A stretch of DNA of 15,137 nt from JANOBJ01 sp031411575 (GCA_031411575.1 JANOBJ010000002.1:1-15137); one strand, 5' to 3'. Counted from the stretch's first letter, positions 6,032-13,820 are shown. Notes: a model not told the origin generated them from the sequence alone. Program-made: numbers and translations.

Positions 6032-6055
6032 CGCCCAGACCCCTGGCTGCAGCGC

Positions 6056-6124
6056 AGGGCCGCCCCAAGCAAGGCCGCGCCCCCCGGGGGCAGCGAACCG
6101 CACGAAGTGGGGAGCGTGGGGGTA
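6056..6124 (+). repeat. GC-rich intergenic repeat of the type common in Comamonadaceae
   Basis: This stretch (GCAGGGCCGCCCCAAGCAAG, CCCCCGGGGG, CAGCGAACCGCACGAAGTGG, GGAGCGTGGGGG) matches, from memory, a GC-rich sequence seen between genes throughout Comamonadaceae genomes. It contains a perfect CCCCCGGGGG palindrome (6081-6090). It fills the gap between the convergent receiver-domain and EamA genes, where it may act as a termination or boundary element. Only one copy lies in this window, so repetition cannot be shown from the sequence alone. Confidence 0.6.
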
Positions 6125-6129
6125 CACAA

Positions 6130-6999
6130 TCAGCGCGAAGCCCGCGCCGACAACCCGGCCGCCAGCAGGATCAGGGCGCCGCCCAACACCGTGCGGCCGG
6201 TCAGTTCGCCGGCCCCCAGCCAGATGGCCGACGTGCTCGCAAACACCACCTCTGACAGCATCACCAGCGCCGTGGTGTGGGCGCTGAGCCGCGCCGCACC
6301 GTACTGCAGTGCCAGATTGCCCGCGAGGAACGCCAGGCTGAGCAGCACCGCCGTCGGCGCCCATGCCGCCGACGGCGCGGGTGGCACCGGCACCATGCCC
6401 AGTTGCACCCCGCCCAGCGCAGCCAGCGTGGCCAGCAGGGCGCCGCCACCGAACATCGCGAGCACCCGCGCGTCGGCCGGCGTGTCATGCAGCTTGCGCA
6501 GCAGGATGTTGGTCAGCGCGAAGCTCATGCCGCCCATCAGCGCCAGGCCGTCGGCCAGACTCTCGGGCACCGGCCAGGGCGAGCCGGGTGCCTTGAGCAC
6601 GATCAGCACGCCTGCCAGCGCCAGCGCCAGCCGCGCCAGCGCCGCGCCGGTCGGCTTTTCGCCCAGCAGCGGCCACGCCAGCAACACGGTCCAGGCGGGC
6701 ATCAGGTAGAACAGCAGCACCACGCGCACCACATCGCCCACCGTCACCGCCCAGTTGAAGCCCACATTGGTCAGGCCGGACGCAGCGATCAGCAGCCAGA
6801 GCAGCGGGTGGCGCAGCAGCCCGCGCCAGGCGCCGGGCCGCACCAGCAGCAGGCACACCAGCGAGGCCACATAGATCAGCGCGGTAGCCCAAAGCGGATG
6901 CAGGCCGTGGCCTTCCAGCTGGCGGAACGGCCACCACGACACCCCCCAGACGAAGGCGTTAAGGGCAAGCGCAAGGACTGGCAGCAGGGTGCTTTTCAA
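6130..6999 (-). CDS. EamA/DMT-family permease
   Basis: A 289-residue, very hydrophobic protein with about ten predicted membrane helices in two halves, typical of drug/metabolite transporters. The first half shows NAFVWGVSWWPFRQLEGHGLHP at the N-terminus and LLFYLMPAWTVLLAWPLLGEKPT closing it. The second half shows SFALTNILLRK, then ALVMLSEVVFASTSAIWLGAGELTG near the end. The substrate cannot be read from sequence; relatives export amino acids, nucleosides or other metabolites. The start is uncertain: TTG at 6999 gives a natural N-terminus (KSTLLPVLALALNAF) but has no good ribosome binding site. It lies 54 bases downstream of lplT on the same strand, so the two probably share a transcript. 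Confidence 0.85.
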   Translation of the reverse strand: MKSTLLPVLALALNAFVWGVSWWPFRQLEGHGLHPLWATALIYVASLVCLLLVRPGAWRGLLRHPLLWLLIAASGLTNVGFNWAVTVGDVVRVVLLFYLMPAWTVLLAWPLLGEKPTGAALARLALALAGVLIVLKAPGSPWPVPESLADGLALMGGMSFALTNILLRKLHDTPADARVLAMFGGGALLATLAALGGVQLGMVPVPPAPSAAWAPTAVLLSLAFLAGNLALQYGAARLSAHTTALVMLSEVVFASTSAIWLGAGELTGRTVLGGALILLAAGLSARASR

Positions 7000-7053
7000 G
7001 GGAAGAAGCTCAACGGGGCGTGCGCCGGGGCCGTGCGTGGCCCGCGGCCACGG

Positions 7054-8334
7054 TCAGTGGGTGTTGTCGTGGCGGGCGATGTCCAGCAGGTGCTCGACCT
7101 CTTCGCGGTGCTTGACGCAGTTGTTCGCGTGCCAGCGCTTGATCACCCACATGAACCCGGCCACCACCACACCGAAGGCGGTGATGGCGCCAAACGCCGA
7201 CAGGCCCAGCCCGGTGGACAGGCTGTAGAACGCGCCGAGCCCCAGAATGCAGGCCTGCTCATTGAAGTTTTGCACCGCAATCGAGCGGCCGGCGCCCATC
7301 AGGTTGTGGCCGCGGTGCTGCAGCAGCGCGTTCATGGGCACCACCAGAAAGCCACCCAGCCCACCCAGCAAGATCAGGAACGGCGCCGCCACCCAGACGT
7401 TGTTGATGAAGTTCATCAGGATCACCAGCAGGCCCATCGCAATGCCCATCGGAATGACCGAGGTCGCCATGTCGAGCCGCATGCGCATCGACGCCACGAT
7501 GGCGCCAACAGCGGTGCCGATCGCCACCACCCCCACCAGTGCCGACGCCTGCGAGGTGCTGTAGCCCAGAGCAGCCGCGCTCCAGGCCAGCACGATGTAG
7601 CGCAGGTTGCCGCTGACGCCCCAGAACAACGTGGTGGTGGCCAGCGAGATCTGGCCCAGCTTGTCGCGCCAGAGCCGCGAGTTGCAGCTCCAGAAATCGG
7701 GCAGCAGCTCCAGGGTGTTCTTCGGCATGGCCCGCATCTCGACGCCGGTCTTCGGGATGCGCGTGTTGAACCACGCCGCCAACGCGTACACGAAGATCAG
7801 CACGGCGATGGCTGCCTCGGGCGCGGTGTCCACCCCGGTGTCGATGGCCGGAAAGTCAAACGACAGCAGCTGGCTGGAGATCGTGTGGCCGACCAGCTGG
7901 CCGCCCAGCAGCACCCCCAGGATGATGGAGGCGATCGTCAGCCCCTCGATCCAGCCATTGGCCTTGACCAGTTGCGACGCGGGCAGCAGCTCGGTCAGGA
8001 TGCCGTACTTGGCCGGCGAGTAGGCCGCTGCACCCAGGCCGACGATGGCATAGGACATCAGCGGGTGGGTGCCAAACAGCATCATCAGGCAACCGACCAC
8101 CTTGATCGCATTGCTGGCGAACATCACCTGCCCTTTGGGCCGCGCGTCGGCAAAGGCACCGACAAAGGGCGCGAGGATCACGTAGAACAGCGCAAACATC
8201 GGCACCAGTGCCGCACGCTGCCATTCAGCAGCGCCACTGGTGCGCAACAGTTCGACGGCAGTGACGAAGAGCGCGTTGTCTGCCAGCGAGCTGAAAAACT
8301 GCGCCGACATGATGGTGTAAAAACCGCGCTTCAT
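7054..8334 (-). CDS. lplT: Lysophospholipid transporter LplT (MFS family)
   Basis: A 426-residue inner-membrane transporter of the major facilitator superfamily. The N-terminus MKRGFYTIMSAQFFSSLADNALF is characteristic of LplT. Further LplT-like blocks are APFVGAFADARPKGQVMF, YSPAKYGILTELLP, KANGWIEG and GHNLMGAGRSIAVQNFNEQ. In E. coli LplT flips lysophospholipids inward for reacylation by Aas. No aas gene is adjacent here and the protein has no fused acyltransferase domain. It is divergent from alr, an arrangement I remember as common in Burkholderiales. The ATG start is set by the conserved N-terminus, because no strong ribosome binding site is visible. An EamA permease follows on the same strand. 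Confidence 0.93.
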   Translation of the reverse strand: MKRGFYTIMSAQFFSSLADNALFVTAVELLRTSGAAEWQRAALVPMFALFYVILAPFVGAFADARPKGQVMFASNAIKVVGCLMMLFGTHPLMSYAIVGLGAAAYSPAKYGILTELLPASQLVKANGWIEGLTIASIILGVLLGGQLVGHTISSQLLSFDFPAIDTGVDTAPEAAIAVLIFVYALAAWFNTRIPKTGVEMRAMPKNTLELLPDFWSCNSRLWRDKLGQISLATTTLFWGVSGNLRYIVLAWSAAALGYSTSQASALVGVVAIGTAVGAIVASMRMRLDMATSVIPMGIAMGLLVILMNFINNVWVAAPFLILLGGLGGFLVVPMNALLQHRGHNLMGAGRSIAVQNFNEQACILGLGAFYSLSTGLGLSAFGAITAFGVVVAGFMWVIKRWHANNCVKHREEVEHLLDIARHDNTH

Positions 8335-8472
8335 TGATGGCTGGTGGGCTCGCTGCTGTTCTATCAGGCCGGCTGATGGCCCCGTATTTGGCGTGTGTCT
8401 CCGAACGACAGCGGTTTATAGCATGCGCAGCAATGCCAAAATCTCCCTGAATACAGCCTTGACAATACCGCC
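8335..8472. promoter_or_regulatory. Divergent intergenic region between lplT and alr
   Basis: A stretch of 138 bases that must hold promoters in both directions. It contains a relatively AT-rich patch around GTTTATAGCATGC (8414-8426). That patch resembles the core of the dispersed AT-rich element but lacks its downstream blocks. No confident -35/-10 pair could be named. No good ribosome binding site precedes either start. Confidence 0.3.
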
Positions 8473-9567
8473 ATGCCCCGTCCGATACAGGCCACCATCC
8501 ACACCGCAGCGCTGCGCCACAACCTGGCCGCCGTCCGCGCGGCCGCGCCCGACGCGCGTGTCTGGGCCGTGGTGAAGGCCAATTCCTACGGGCACGGCAT
8601 TGAGCGGGCGTTTGAGGGGCTGCGCGGCGCCGATGGTTTTGCGCTGCTCGACCTGGCCGAGGCCGAGCGCGTGCGCGCACTGGGCTGGCGCGGCCCGATC
8701 CTGCTGCTGGAAGGCGCGTTTGAGGCGCGCGACCTCGAACTGTGTTCGCGTCTGGGGCTGTGGCACACCGTGCATTGCAGCGAGCAGATCGACATGCTGG
8801 CCAGCCACAAGACGCAGGCGCCGCACCGCGTCTTCCTGAAGATGAACTCGGGCATGAACCGGCTGGGCTTCACACCGGCCACTTTCCGTTCGGCCTGGGC
8901 GCGCCTGGATGCGCTGCCCCAGGTGGACGAGATTTCGCTCATGACGCACTTCAGCGATGCCGACGGCCCCAAAGGCGTGGCGCACCAGATCAGCGTGTTC
9001 AACGATGTCACGCGCGACTTGCCGGGTGAACGAACGCTCGGCAACAGTGCCGCCACGCTGCGCCACGCGGCCGATCCGGGGCTGCGCTCGGACTGGGTCC
9101 GCCCCGGCATCGCGGTCTATGGCAGCGCGCCGGATTTCCCGGCACACAGTGCCGCGCACTGGGGGCTGCTACCCACCATGACGCTGTCGGCCAGGCTGAT
9201 TGCCACGCAGCAGGTCGAGGTGGGGCAGACGGTTGGCTACGGCTCTACCTTCACCGCCACCGAACGCTTGCGCATCGGCGTGGTGGCCTGCGGCTATGCC
9301 GACGGCTACCCGCGCCACTGCTCGACCGGCACGCCGGTTCTGGTCAACGGCGTGCGCACGCGGCTGGTGGCCCGGGTCAGCATGGACATGATCACGGTCG
9401 ATCTGACAGCGCTGCCCGACGCCGGCATCGGCAGCGAAGTCACGCTCTGGGGCCGCGCGTCCAATGGCGCCACGCTGCCGATCGACGAAGTGGCGCTGGC
9501 CGGCGGCACGGTGGCCTACGAGCTGATGTGCGCGCTGGCGCAGCGGGTGCCGGTGGTGGTGGATTGA
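8473..9567 (+). CDS. alr: Alanine racemase
   Basis: A 364-residue fold-type III pyridoxal-phosphate enzyme that interconverts L- and D-alanine, supplying D-alanine for peptidoglycan. The cofactor lysine is Lys35 in WAVVKANSYGHG. The second catalytic base is Tyr256 in VGYGSTF. The cofactor-contacting block NSGMNRLGF (125-133), GYADGYPR (274-281) and RVSMDMITVD (301-310) are all intact, and the length is normal for the family. The ATG matches the usual N-terminus (MPRPIQATIHTAALRHN), though no clear ribosome binding site is seen. The stop overlaps the TTG start proposed for the next gene. Whether it is the biosynthetic (alr) or catabolic (dadX) form cannot be told; no dadA is nearby. Confidence 0.96.
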   Translation: MPRPIQATIHTAALRHNLAAVRAAAPDARVWAVVKANSYGHGIERAFEGLRGADGFALLDLAEAERVRALGWRGPILLLEGAFEARDLELCSRLGLWHTVHCSEQIDMLASHKTQAPHRVFLKMNSGMNRLGFTPATFRSAWARLDALPQVDEISLMTHFSDADGPKGVAHQISVFNDVTRDLPGERTLGNSAATLRHAADPGLRSDWVRPGIAVYGSAPDFPAHSAAHWGLLPTMTLSARLIATQQVEVGQTVGYGSTFTATERLRIGVVACGYADGYPRHCSTGTPVLVNGVRTRLVARVSMDMITVDLTALPDAGIGSEVTLWGRASNGATLPIDEVALAGGTVAYELMCALAQRVPVVVD

Positions 9568-10361
9568 GGAATTTGTCGAACTGGCGTTCGGTTCGGCTGT
9601 GGGAGTCGGAGGTCGAGCATGGCCTGCGCCAGAGGCGCAGCCTTTGGTTGCACGGTCTGGCGCTGGGCACCATCACGCTCGCGTTGATGTGGGGCGTGTC
9701 GCACGCGCAGATGCTGCTCGGGATGGAATCGCTGGCGCTGCGCTACGCCGTGACGCTCGGCATCGGGTATCTCGCTTATTTGCTGTTGGTGCGTGTGTGG
9801 GCTGCCGCACTGCTTCGGCGAAACAGTGCCGATGCGCCCGATCTGTCTGGTGTGGATGTGCCCATCCGGGATGGAGCCGGTGGCAGTTCGGCCGACTCAC
9901 CACCATTTGCGGCGGGTGGTGGCGGTGACTTCGCTGGTGGCGGAGCATCTGCTGACTTTTCTGGCGCTGGCCATGAAGGTGCCTCCAATCTGGCCGGGGG
10001 TGCACTGGAAGCTTTGTCCGGCGCAGACGAGGGCGCGGTTGTGGTGGTCCCGGTGGTGGCAATTTTCCTGATCGGCTGCGCCGTCTTCTTTGGCGCTGGC
10101 GCCCTGTTGCTCCTCTATTTTGGCTGGGAGGTAGTGCTGGCCGTGGCGGTCGAGCTTGCGTTTTCGTATGTTTCTGCGCGAGCGGCGGTCTATGTCACGC
10201 GGGAAGGGTGGGCATCGGCGGCAATTCGCCTGACATGGAAGCCGCTGGCAGGCGCCTTGTGCTGTGGCGTGGTTCTAGGGGCGACCATCGACCACTTCAT
10301 TCCTTCAGCGCATTCACTGCCACAGGCGGTCAAGGCCATCAAGGCACAGCTGAAGTCCTGA
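9564..10361 (+). CDS. Membrane protein of unknown function with Gly-rich central loop
   Basis: About 265 residues, not recognised. Two helices near the N-terminus (about 28-50 and 60-84) are followed by a polar segment rich in Gly, Ala, Ser and Asp (about 101-155, with GGGGDFAGGGASADFSGAG). Two adjacent helices (about 157-203) and a last one (about 226-246) come next. The start is uncertain. TTG at 9564 overlaps the alr stop by three bases, suggesting coupling; TTG at 9573 is an alternative, and a GTG at 9528 would give a long alr overlap. The tight junction suggests co-transcription with alr but does not prove a shared role. The Gly-rich loop recalls small TPM/YgcG-like membrane proteins, but no such domain is evident. 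Confidence 0.75.
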   Translation: MRNLSNWRSVRLWESEVEHGLRQRRSLWLHGLALGTITLALMWGVSHAQMLLGMESLALRYAVTLGIGYLAYLLLVRVWAAALLRRNSADAPDLSGVDVPIRDGAGGSSADSPPFAAGGGGDFAGGGASADFSGAGHEGASNLAGGALEALSGADEGAVVVVPVVAIFLIGCAVFFGAGALLLLYFGWEVVLAVAVELAFSYVSARAAVYVTREGWASAAIRLTWKPLAGALCCGVVLGATIDHFIPSAHSLPQAVKAIKAQLKS

Positions 10362-10378
10362 AAACCGAGGTTGAGAAA

Positions 10379-11356
10379 TCAGTACAGCCCCCGCACCTGC
10401 GCCTGCAACCGCGACAACCCGAGCAGCGCATCGGTGAACGGTGTCGGCACGCTGGTGAGCCGGCCGAGTTCTTGGACCACGGTCACCAGCGCGTCCAGCT
10501 CGACCGCCTTGCCGGCTTCGACGTCCTGCAGCATCGAGGTCTTGAAGGCGCCGAGCTTCAGGGTGACGGCGTGGCGGTCTTCGGGTTGCTGGTCGATCGG
10601 GATGCCAATGCGCGCGCCGATCTCCTTGGCTTCCAGCATCACGCGCGAGATGAAGTCGCGCACCAGCGGATCGCCCAGAATGCGGTCGGTGGTGGCGCCG
10701 GTCAGCGCGCTGACGGGGTTGACGGTCATGTTGCCCCAGAGCTTGTACCAGGCGTCTTTCTGGATCTGCGCCGACACCGGTGCTTCCAGACCGGCGCGCG
10801 TGAACAGGGCCGCCAGTTGCTGCACCCGGTCGGAGGCCGCGCCCGACGGCTCGCCGATGATCAGCCGGTTGCCGAAATGGCGCCGTGCGAAGCCGGGGCT
10901 GTTAAGCGAGCAACTGGCATGCACCACGCTGCCCACGATGTGGCACGCGGGAATGCCGCGCGCGATGGCGCCGTCGGGGTCGATGGCCTGAAGCCGGGTA
11001 CCCGCATACGAGCCACCGAAACCCTCAAAGAACCACCAGGGCACGCCGTTCATGGCTGTGAGCACAATCGTCTCTGGACCGAGCAGCGGCGCGATCTGGC
11101 CGGCCACGGCGGCCATGGCGGGCGCCTTGACGGCCACGATCACCAGGTCCTGCACACCGAGTTGCGCCGGGTCTTCATTCGCCTGCACAGCGGCGTTGGC
11201 GACGGCGCCGCCTTCTTCTTCCAGCCGCAGACCGTTCTGCTGCAGCGCGACCAGCGTGGCGCCGCGCGCCACCACGCCCACGTTGCAGCCTGCGCGCGCC
11301 AGTTTCACGCCCAGCCAGCACCCGATCGCACCGGCCCCGTAAATCGCCACTTTCAT
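10379..11356 (-). CDS. Ketopantoate reductase-like (2-dehydropantoate 2-reductase family) oxidoreductase
   Basis: A 325-residue NAD(P)H-dependent 2-oxoacid reductase of the ApbA/PanE family. The Rossmann motif GAGAIG is at 7-12. The catalytic lysine is probably Lys205 in WYKLWGNMTVNPVSALTG, and SMLQDVEAGKAVELDAL (274-290) is the typical family C-terminal block. AMNGVPWWFF (101-110) marks a subgroup often called 2-dehydropantoate 2-reductase in Burkholderiales. It is the last gene of the hpa operon, 44 bases after the class II aldolase, so a role with an aromatic-catabolic 2-oxoacid is at least as likely as pantothenate synthesis. I therefore give no symbol. The ATG at 11356 follows GAAGGG, and this leader lies in dispersed repeat copy C. 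It ends 17 bases from the convergent membrane protein gene. Confidence 0.87.
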   Translation of the reverse strand: MKVAIYGAGAIGCWLGVKLARAGCNVGVVARGATLVALQQNGLRLEEEGGAVANAAVQANEDPAQLGVQDLVIVAVKAPAMAAVAGQIAPLLGPETIVLTAMNGVPWWFFEGFGGSYAGTRLQAIDPDGAIARGIPACHIVGSVVHASCSLNSPGFARRHFGNRLIIGEPSGAASDRVQQLAALFTRAGLEAPVSAQIQKDAWYKLWGNMTVNPVSALTGATTDRILGDPLVRDFISRVMLEAKEIGARIGIPIDQQPEDRHAVTLKLGAFKTSMLQDVEAGKAVELDALVTVVQELGRLTSVPTPFTDALLGLSRLQAQVRGLY

Positions 11357-11358
11357 GC

Positions 11359-11415
11359 TCAAATACCCTTCTGGTGCGCTTCCAGTGGTCAAAGTTTGCT
11401 CTAGTTTTTATAGCT
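11359..11415 (-). repeat. Dispersed AT-rich element, copy C
   Basis: On the minus strand it starts with an imperfect dyad (AGCTATAAAAACTAGAGC), continues with AAACTTTGACCACTGG, and ends with GGGTATTTGAG directly before the ATG of the reductase gene. It supplies the last codons and the TAG stop of the class II aldolase gene and the leader of the next gene. AGCAAAC, TGACCACT and TTGAG are shared with copy A. Confidence 0.6.
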
Positions 11416-12180
11416 AACGTCGATCCGGTCAACCTGCCGCACCAGTGCATCGAACACGTCCTGCCCCGCACCAAACTGCGCATCAAACTGGAACGAGTCG
11501 TGCGTGGTTTTCCGGGCCACGGCTTCGGACACCGCGATCGCGGGGCCGAGGGCCGCCTGCGCTACCTGGATTTCGCAGGCGCGCTGCAAGGTCCACAGCC
11601 GCACCAGCGTGAGCGGCAGCGTGGCGCCCCAGGCCAGCAGGCCATGGTTGCGCAGGATCACCACCGGCTTGTCGCCAATCGCCTGCAGCAGGCGCGGCGC
11701 CTCGTCGGCGTGGATGGTGATGCCTTCGAAATCGTGGTACGCCACGAGGTTATGCAACTGCGCCGAATAGAAGTTGTTCTGCGCCAACCCGCCTTGCGTG
11801 CACGCCACCGCCAGCCCCGCCGTGGTGTGGGTATGCATCACGCAGTGCGCGCCGGGCAGCCCCTCGTGGATGGCTGCGTGCACGGTGAAGCCGGCCGGGT
11901 TCACCGGCCAGGGGTTGGCGTCGAGCTTGTTGCCCTGCACGTCGATTTTCAGCAGGTTGCTGGCGGTCACCTCGCTGTAGTGCAGACCAAACGGGTTGAT
12001 GAGGAACTGCTTGTGCGGGCCGGTGACGGATTCAGGGAGCCGCACCGTGATGTGGTTGTAGATCATCTCGGTCCAGCCCAGCATGGCGAACACGCGGTAG
12101 CAGGCGGCGAGTTGCAGCCGCGCCGCCCATTCATCGGGGTGCATGCCGGCACGCGCGGGGGTTTGCAGGACAGCGTTCAT
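11401..12180 (-). CDS. Class II aldolase/adducin family protein
   Basis: A 259-residue zinc-dependent enzyme of the class II aldolase/adducin (AraD/FucA-like) family. Likely metal ligands are His116 and His118 in VMHTHTTAG and His179 in LRNHG. YNHITVRLPE (41-50) and FLINPFGLHYSEV (59-71) are standard family blocks. Family members split or epimerise sugar phosphates, or decarboxylate or cleave hydroxy-acids, so the substrate is not predictable. It sits directly downstream of hpaI with a 10-base gap, and its GAGGAG ribosome binding site (12187-12192) overlaps the hpaI stop. Its catabolic link is therefore by context. The C-terminal SYKN and stop come from repeat copy C, so the original C-terminus may have been changed. 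Confidence 0.88.
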   Translation of the reverse strand: MNAVLQTPARAGMHPDEWAARLQLAACYRVFAMLGWTEMIYNHITVRLPESVTGPHKQFLINPFGLHYSEVTASNLLKIDVQGNKLDANPWPVNPAGFTVHAAIHEGLPGAHCVMHTHTTAGLAVACTQGGLAQNNFYSAQLHNLVAYHDFEGITIHADEAPRLLQAIGDKPVVILRNHGLLAWGATLPLTLVRLWTLQRACEIQVAQAALGPAIAVSEAVARKTTHDSFQFDAQFGAGQDVFDALVRQVDRIDVSYKN

Positions 12181-12186
12181 GCGGTT

Positions 12187-12192
12187 CTCCTC
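12187..12192 (-). promoter_or_regulatory. Ribosome binding site of the class II aldolase gene, overlapping the hpaI stop
   Basis: GAGGAG on the minus strand, 6 bases before the ATG at 12180, shares bases with the hpaI TGA stop. This indicates translational coupling in the operon. Confidence 0.75.
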
Positions 12193-13000
12193 AGTAGCTG
12201 CTTTTCGGCGTGGCCTTGGGCGCCGGCTTGTAGCGCGCCAGCAGGCTGGCCGCCGCGCTGGCGAGCAGCACGGTGTCCACCCCCACCGCCACGAACAGGG
12301 CCCCCGCAGCCAGCCATTTGCGCGCCTGCTGCTCGGAGGTGGCCAGGATGCCCGGTGCCTTGCCGGCCTTGAGGATGCGTGCAATGCCGTCTTCAATCGC
12401 GGCCTGGACATCCGCGTGGCCCGGGTTGCCCGGATGGCCCATCGACGCCGACAGATCAGCCGGGCCAATGAACACGCCGTCCACCCCCGGCGTGGCGGCA
12501 ATGGCGTCGAGGTTTTGCATGGCCGTGGCGGTTTCGGCCTGCACCAGCACGCAGATCTGGGCGTTGGCCTCATGCAGGTAATCGGGGTAGCGCTGCCAGC
12601 GCGACGCCCGTGCCAGCGCGCTGCCCATGCCGCGAATGCCCTCGGGCGCATAGCGCGTTGCGCGCACGATCTGCGCGGCCTGCTCCGGCGTATCAACCAT
12701 CGGGATCAGCAGCGTCTGCGCGCCGATATCGAGGTACTGCTTGATCAGCGCCACGCCGACGTCGCCAGTGCCCACCGGCAGCCGCACGACGGGGTGCGAC
12801 GGGTAGGGAGCCATGGTCTGCAGCTGGCCGAGCACCGAGCGCACGTCATTGGGCGCATGCTCGCCGTCCACCAGCAGCCAGTCGTAGCCGGTGCCCGCGA
12901 GGATTTCCGCGCAATACGGGTCGGCCAGACCGAGCCACAGGCCGATCTGCGTTTGCCGGTCGGCGAGTGCCTGCTTGAACAGGTTGGCGGGTGTTTGCAT
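12191..13000 (-). CDS. hpaI: 4-hydroxy-2-oxoheptanedioate (HHED) aldolase, HpaI/HpcH
   Basis: A 269-residue class II pyruvate aldolase of the HpcH/HpaI family. It cleaves 4-hydroxy-2-oxoheptane-1,7-dioate to pyruvate and succinate semialdehyde, the last step of the homoprotocatechuate meta pathway. It follows E. coli HpaI closely. Catalytic and metal residues are in place: His48 in DGEHAPND, Arg73 in VVRLP, Glu156 in LVQAET and Asp182 in IGPADLS. There is a 4-residue insertion after Arg73 relative to the E. coli enzyme as I remember it. The start matches the usual MxxPANLFKQAL N-terminus with a GAGG upstream. It lies 9 bases after hpaH in the same operon. Confidence 0.95.
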   Translation of the reverse strand: MQTPANLFKQALADRQTQIGLWLGLADPYCAEILAGTGYDWLLVDGEHAPNDVRSVLGQLQTMAPYPSHPVVRLPVGTGDVGVALIKQYLDIGAQTLLIPMVDTPEQAAQIVRATRYAPEGIRGMGSALARASRWQRYPDYLHEANAQICVLVQAETATAMQNLDAIAATPGVDGVFIGPADLSASMGHPGNPGHADVQAAIEDGIARILKAGKAPGILATSEQQARKWLAAGALFVAVGVDTVLLASAAASLLARYKPAPKATPKSSY

Positions 13001-13009
13001 ATTGAGGCC

Positions 13010-13813
13010 TCAGGTGAAGCGAAAGGCAATGGCGCCGAGCGGGCCGTAGTCGGCGTGAAAGGTGTCGCCCGCTGCCGCGCCCGTGGGCCGCGTGAACGAG
13101 CCGCCCAGCACAACCTCGCCCTTCTCAAGATACTCGCCCCAGGGGCTGAGTTTGTTGGCGAGCCACGCCACGCCGGTGGCCGGGTGGTTCAGCACGGCTG
13201 CGGCCACGCCGGACTCTTCAATGACGCCGTTCTTGTAGAGCAGCGCGCTGACCCAGCGCAGGTCCACCGCGTTGGGCTTGACCGGGCGCCCGCCTGTGAT
13301 GATGCCGGCATTGGCCGCGTTGTCGCTGATGGTGTCAAACACCTTGCGCATCACCTTGGTGTGGCGGTCGAACTGCTCGATCCGCGCGTCGATGATCTCG
13401 ATGGCCGGTACCACGTAGTCGGTGGCGTCCAGCACGTCGAAGATGGTGACGTTGGGCCCCTGCAACCGCTTGCCGAGAATGAAGGCCAGCTCCACCTCGA
13501 CCCGCGGCGCAATGAAGCGGCTGGCGGGGATGTCGCTGTCTTCGGGGAAAAACATGTCGTCCAGCAGCGTGCCGTAGTCGGGCTCGGTGATCTGGCTGGC
13601 CTGCTGCATGGCGCGCGAGGTCAGGCCGATCTTGTGGCCGCGCGCCACGCGGCCTTCGGCCAGCTTCATCTTGACCCAGGCGCGCGAGATGGCGTAGCCG
13701 TCTTCCATCGTCATGCCGGGGTAGCGCTTGGAGAAATGCTCCACTTGCACGCGCGTCTTTTCGCTCTGGTGCAGCTCGGCCGCGAGTTGGGCAATGAGGT
13801 TGGGGCTGAACAT
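13010..13813 (-). CDS. hpaH: 2-oxo-hept-4-ene-1,7-dioate hydratase HpaH/HpcG
   Basis: A 267-residue hydratase, the same length as the E. coli enzyme as I remember it. It adds water to 2-oxo-hept-4-ene-1,7-dioate to give the HpaI substrate. Recognisable blocks are GHKIGLTSRAMQQASQITEP (59-78), GTLLDDMFF, PRVEVELAF with probable metal ligands Glu106 and Glu108, PAIEIIDAR with Glu139, RKVFDTISDNAANAGIITGG and GVAWLANKLSPWGEYL. The enzyme is expected to need a divalent metal and to act in the cytoplasm. It starts 7 bases after the hpaF stop. Homologous decarboxylases (HpaG) share the fold, but the N-terminal sequence and length fit HpaH. Confidence 0.95.
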   Translation of the reverse strand: MFSPNLIAQLAAELHQSEKTRVQVEHFSKRYPGMTMEDGYAISRAWVKMKLAEGRVARGHKIGLTSRAMQQASQITEPDYGTLLDDMFFPEDSDIPASRFIAPRVEVELAFILGKRLQGPNVTIFDVLDATDYVVPAIEIIDARIEQFDRHTKVMRKVFDTISDNAANAGIITGGRPVKPNAVDLRWVSALLYKNGVIEESGVAAAVLNHPATGVAWLANKLSPWGEYLEKGEVVLGGSFTRPTGAAAGDTFHADYGPLGAIAFRFT

Positions 13814-13820
13814 CGGCGCC

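Noticed and set aside
6277..8337. Open frame of 686 codons on the plus strand, opposite lplT and the EamA permease
   Set aside because: Its product is rich in Gln, His, Arg and Ala with no recognisable domain. Both genes on the other strand have clear family motifs and normal GC-rich third positions. It is an antisense shadow of GC-rich coding DNA.
8410..8430. Fifth copy of the dispersed AT-rich element
   Set aside because: Only a short TTTATAGCAT-like core matches. The TGACC, GACAAGG and TTGAG blocks are missing, so similarity is too weak.
8459..8464. TTGACA as a -35 promoter element for alr
   Set aside because: It lies only 8 bases before the alr ATG, so a transcript from it would start inside the gene. 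No matching -10 is seen.
10208..11404. Open frame of 398 codons on the plus strand across the reductase gene
   Set aside because: It overlaps the end of the membrane protein gene and all of the reductase gene, has low-complexity His/Arg-rich content and no family motifs.
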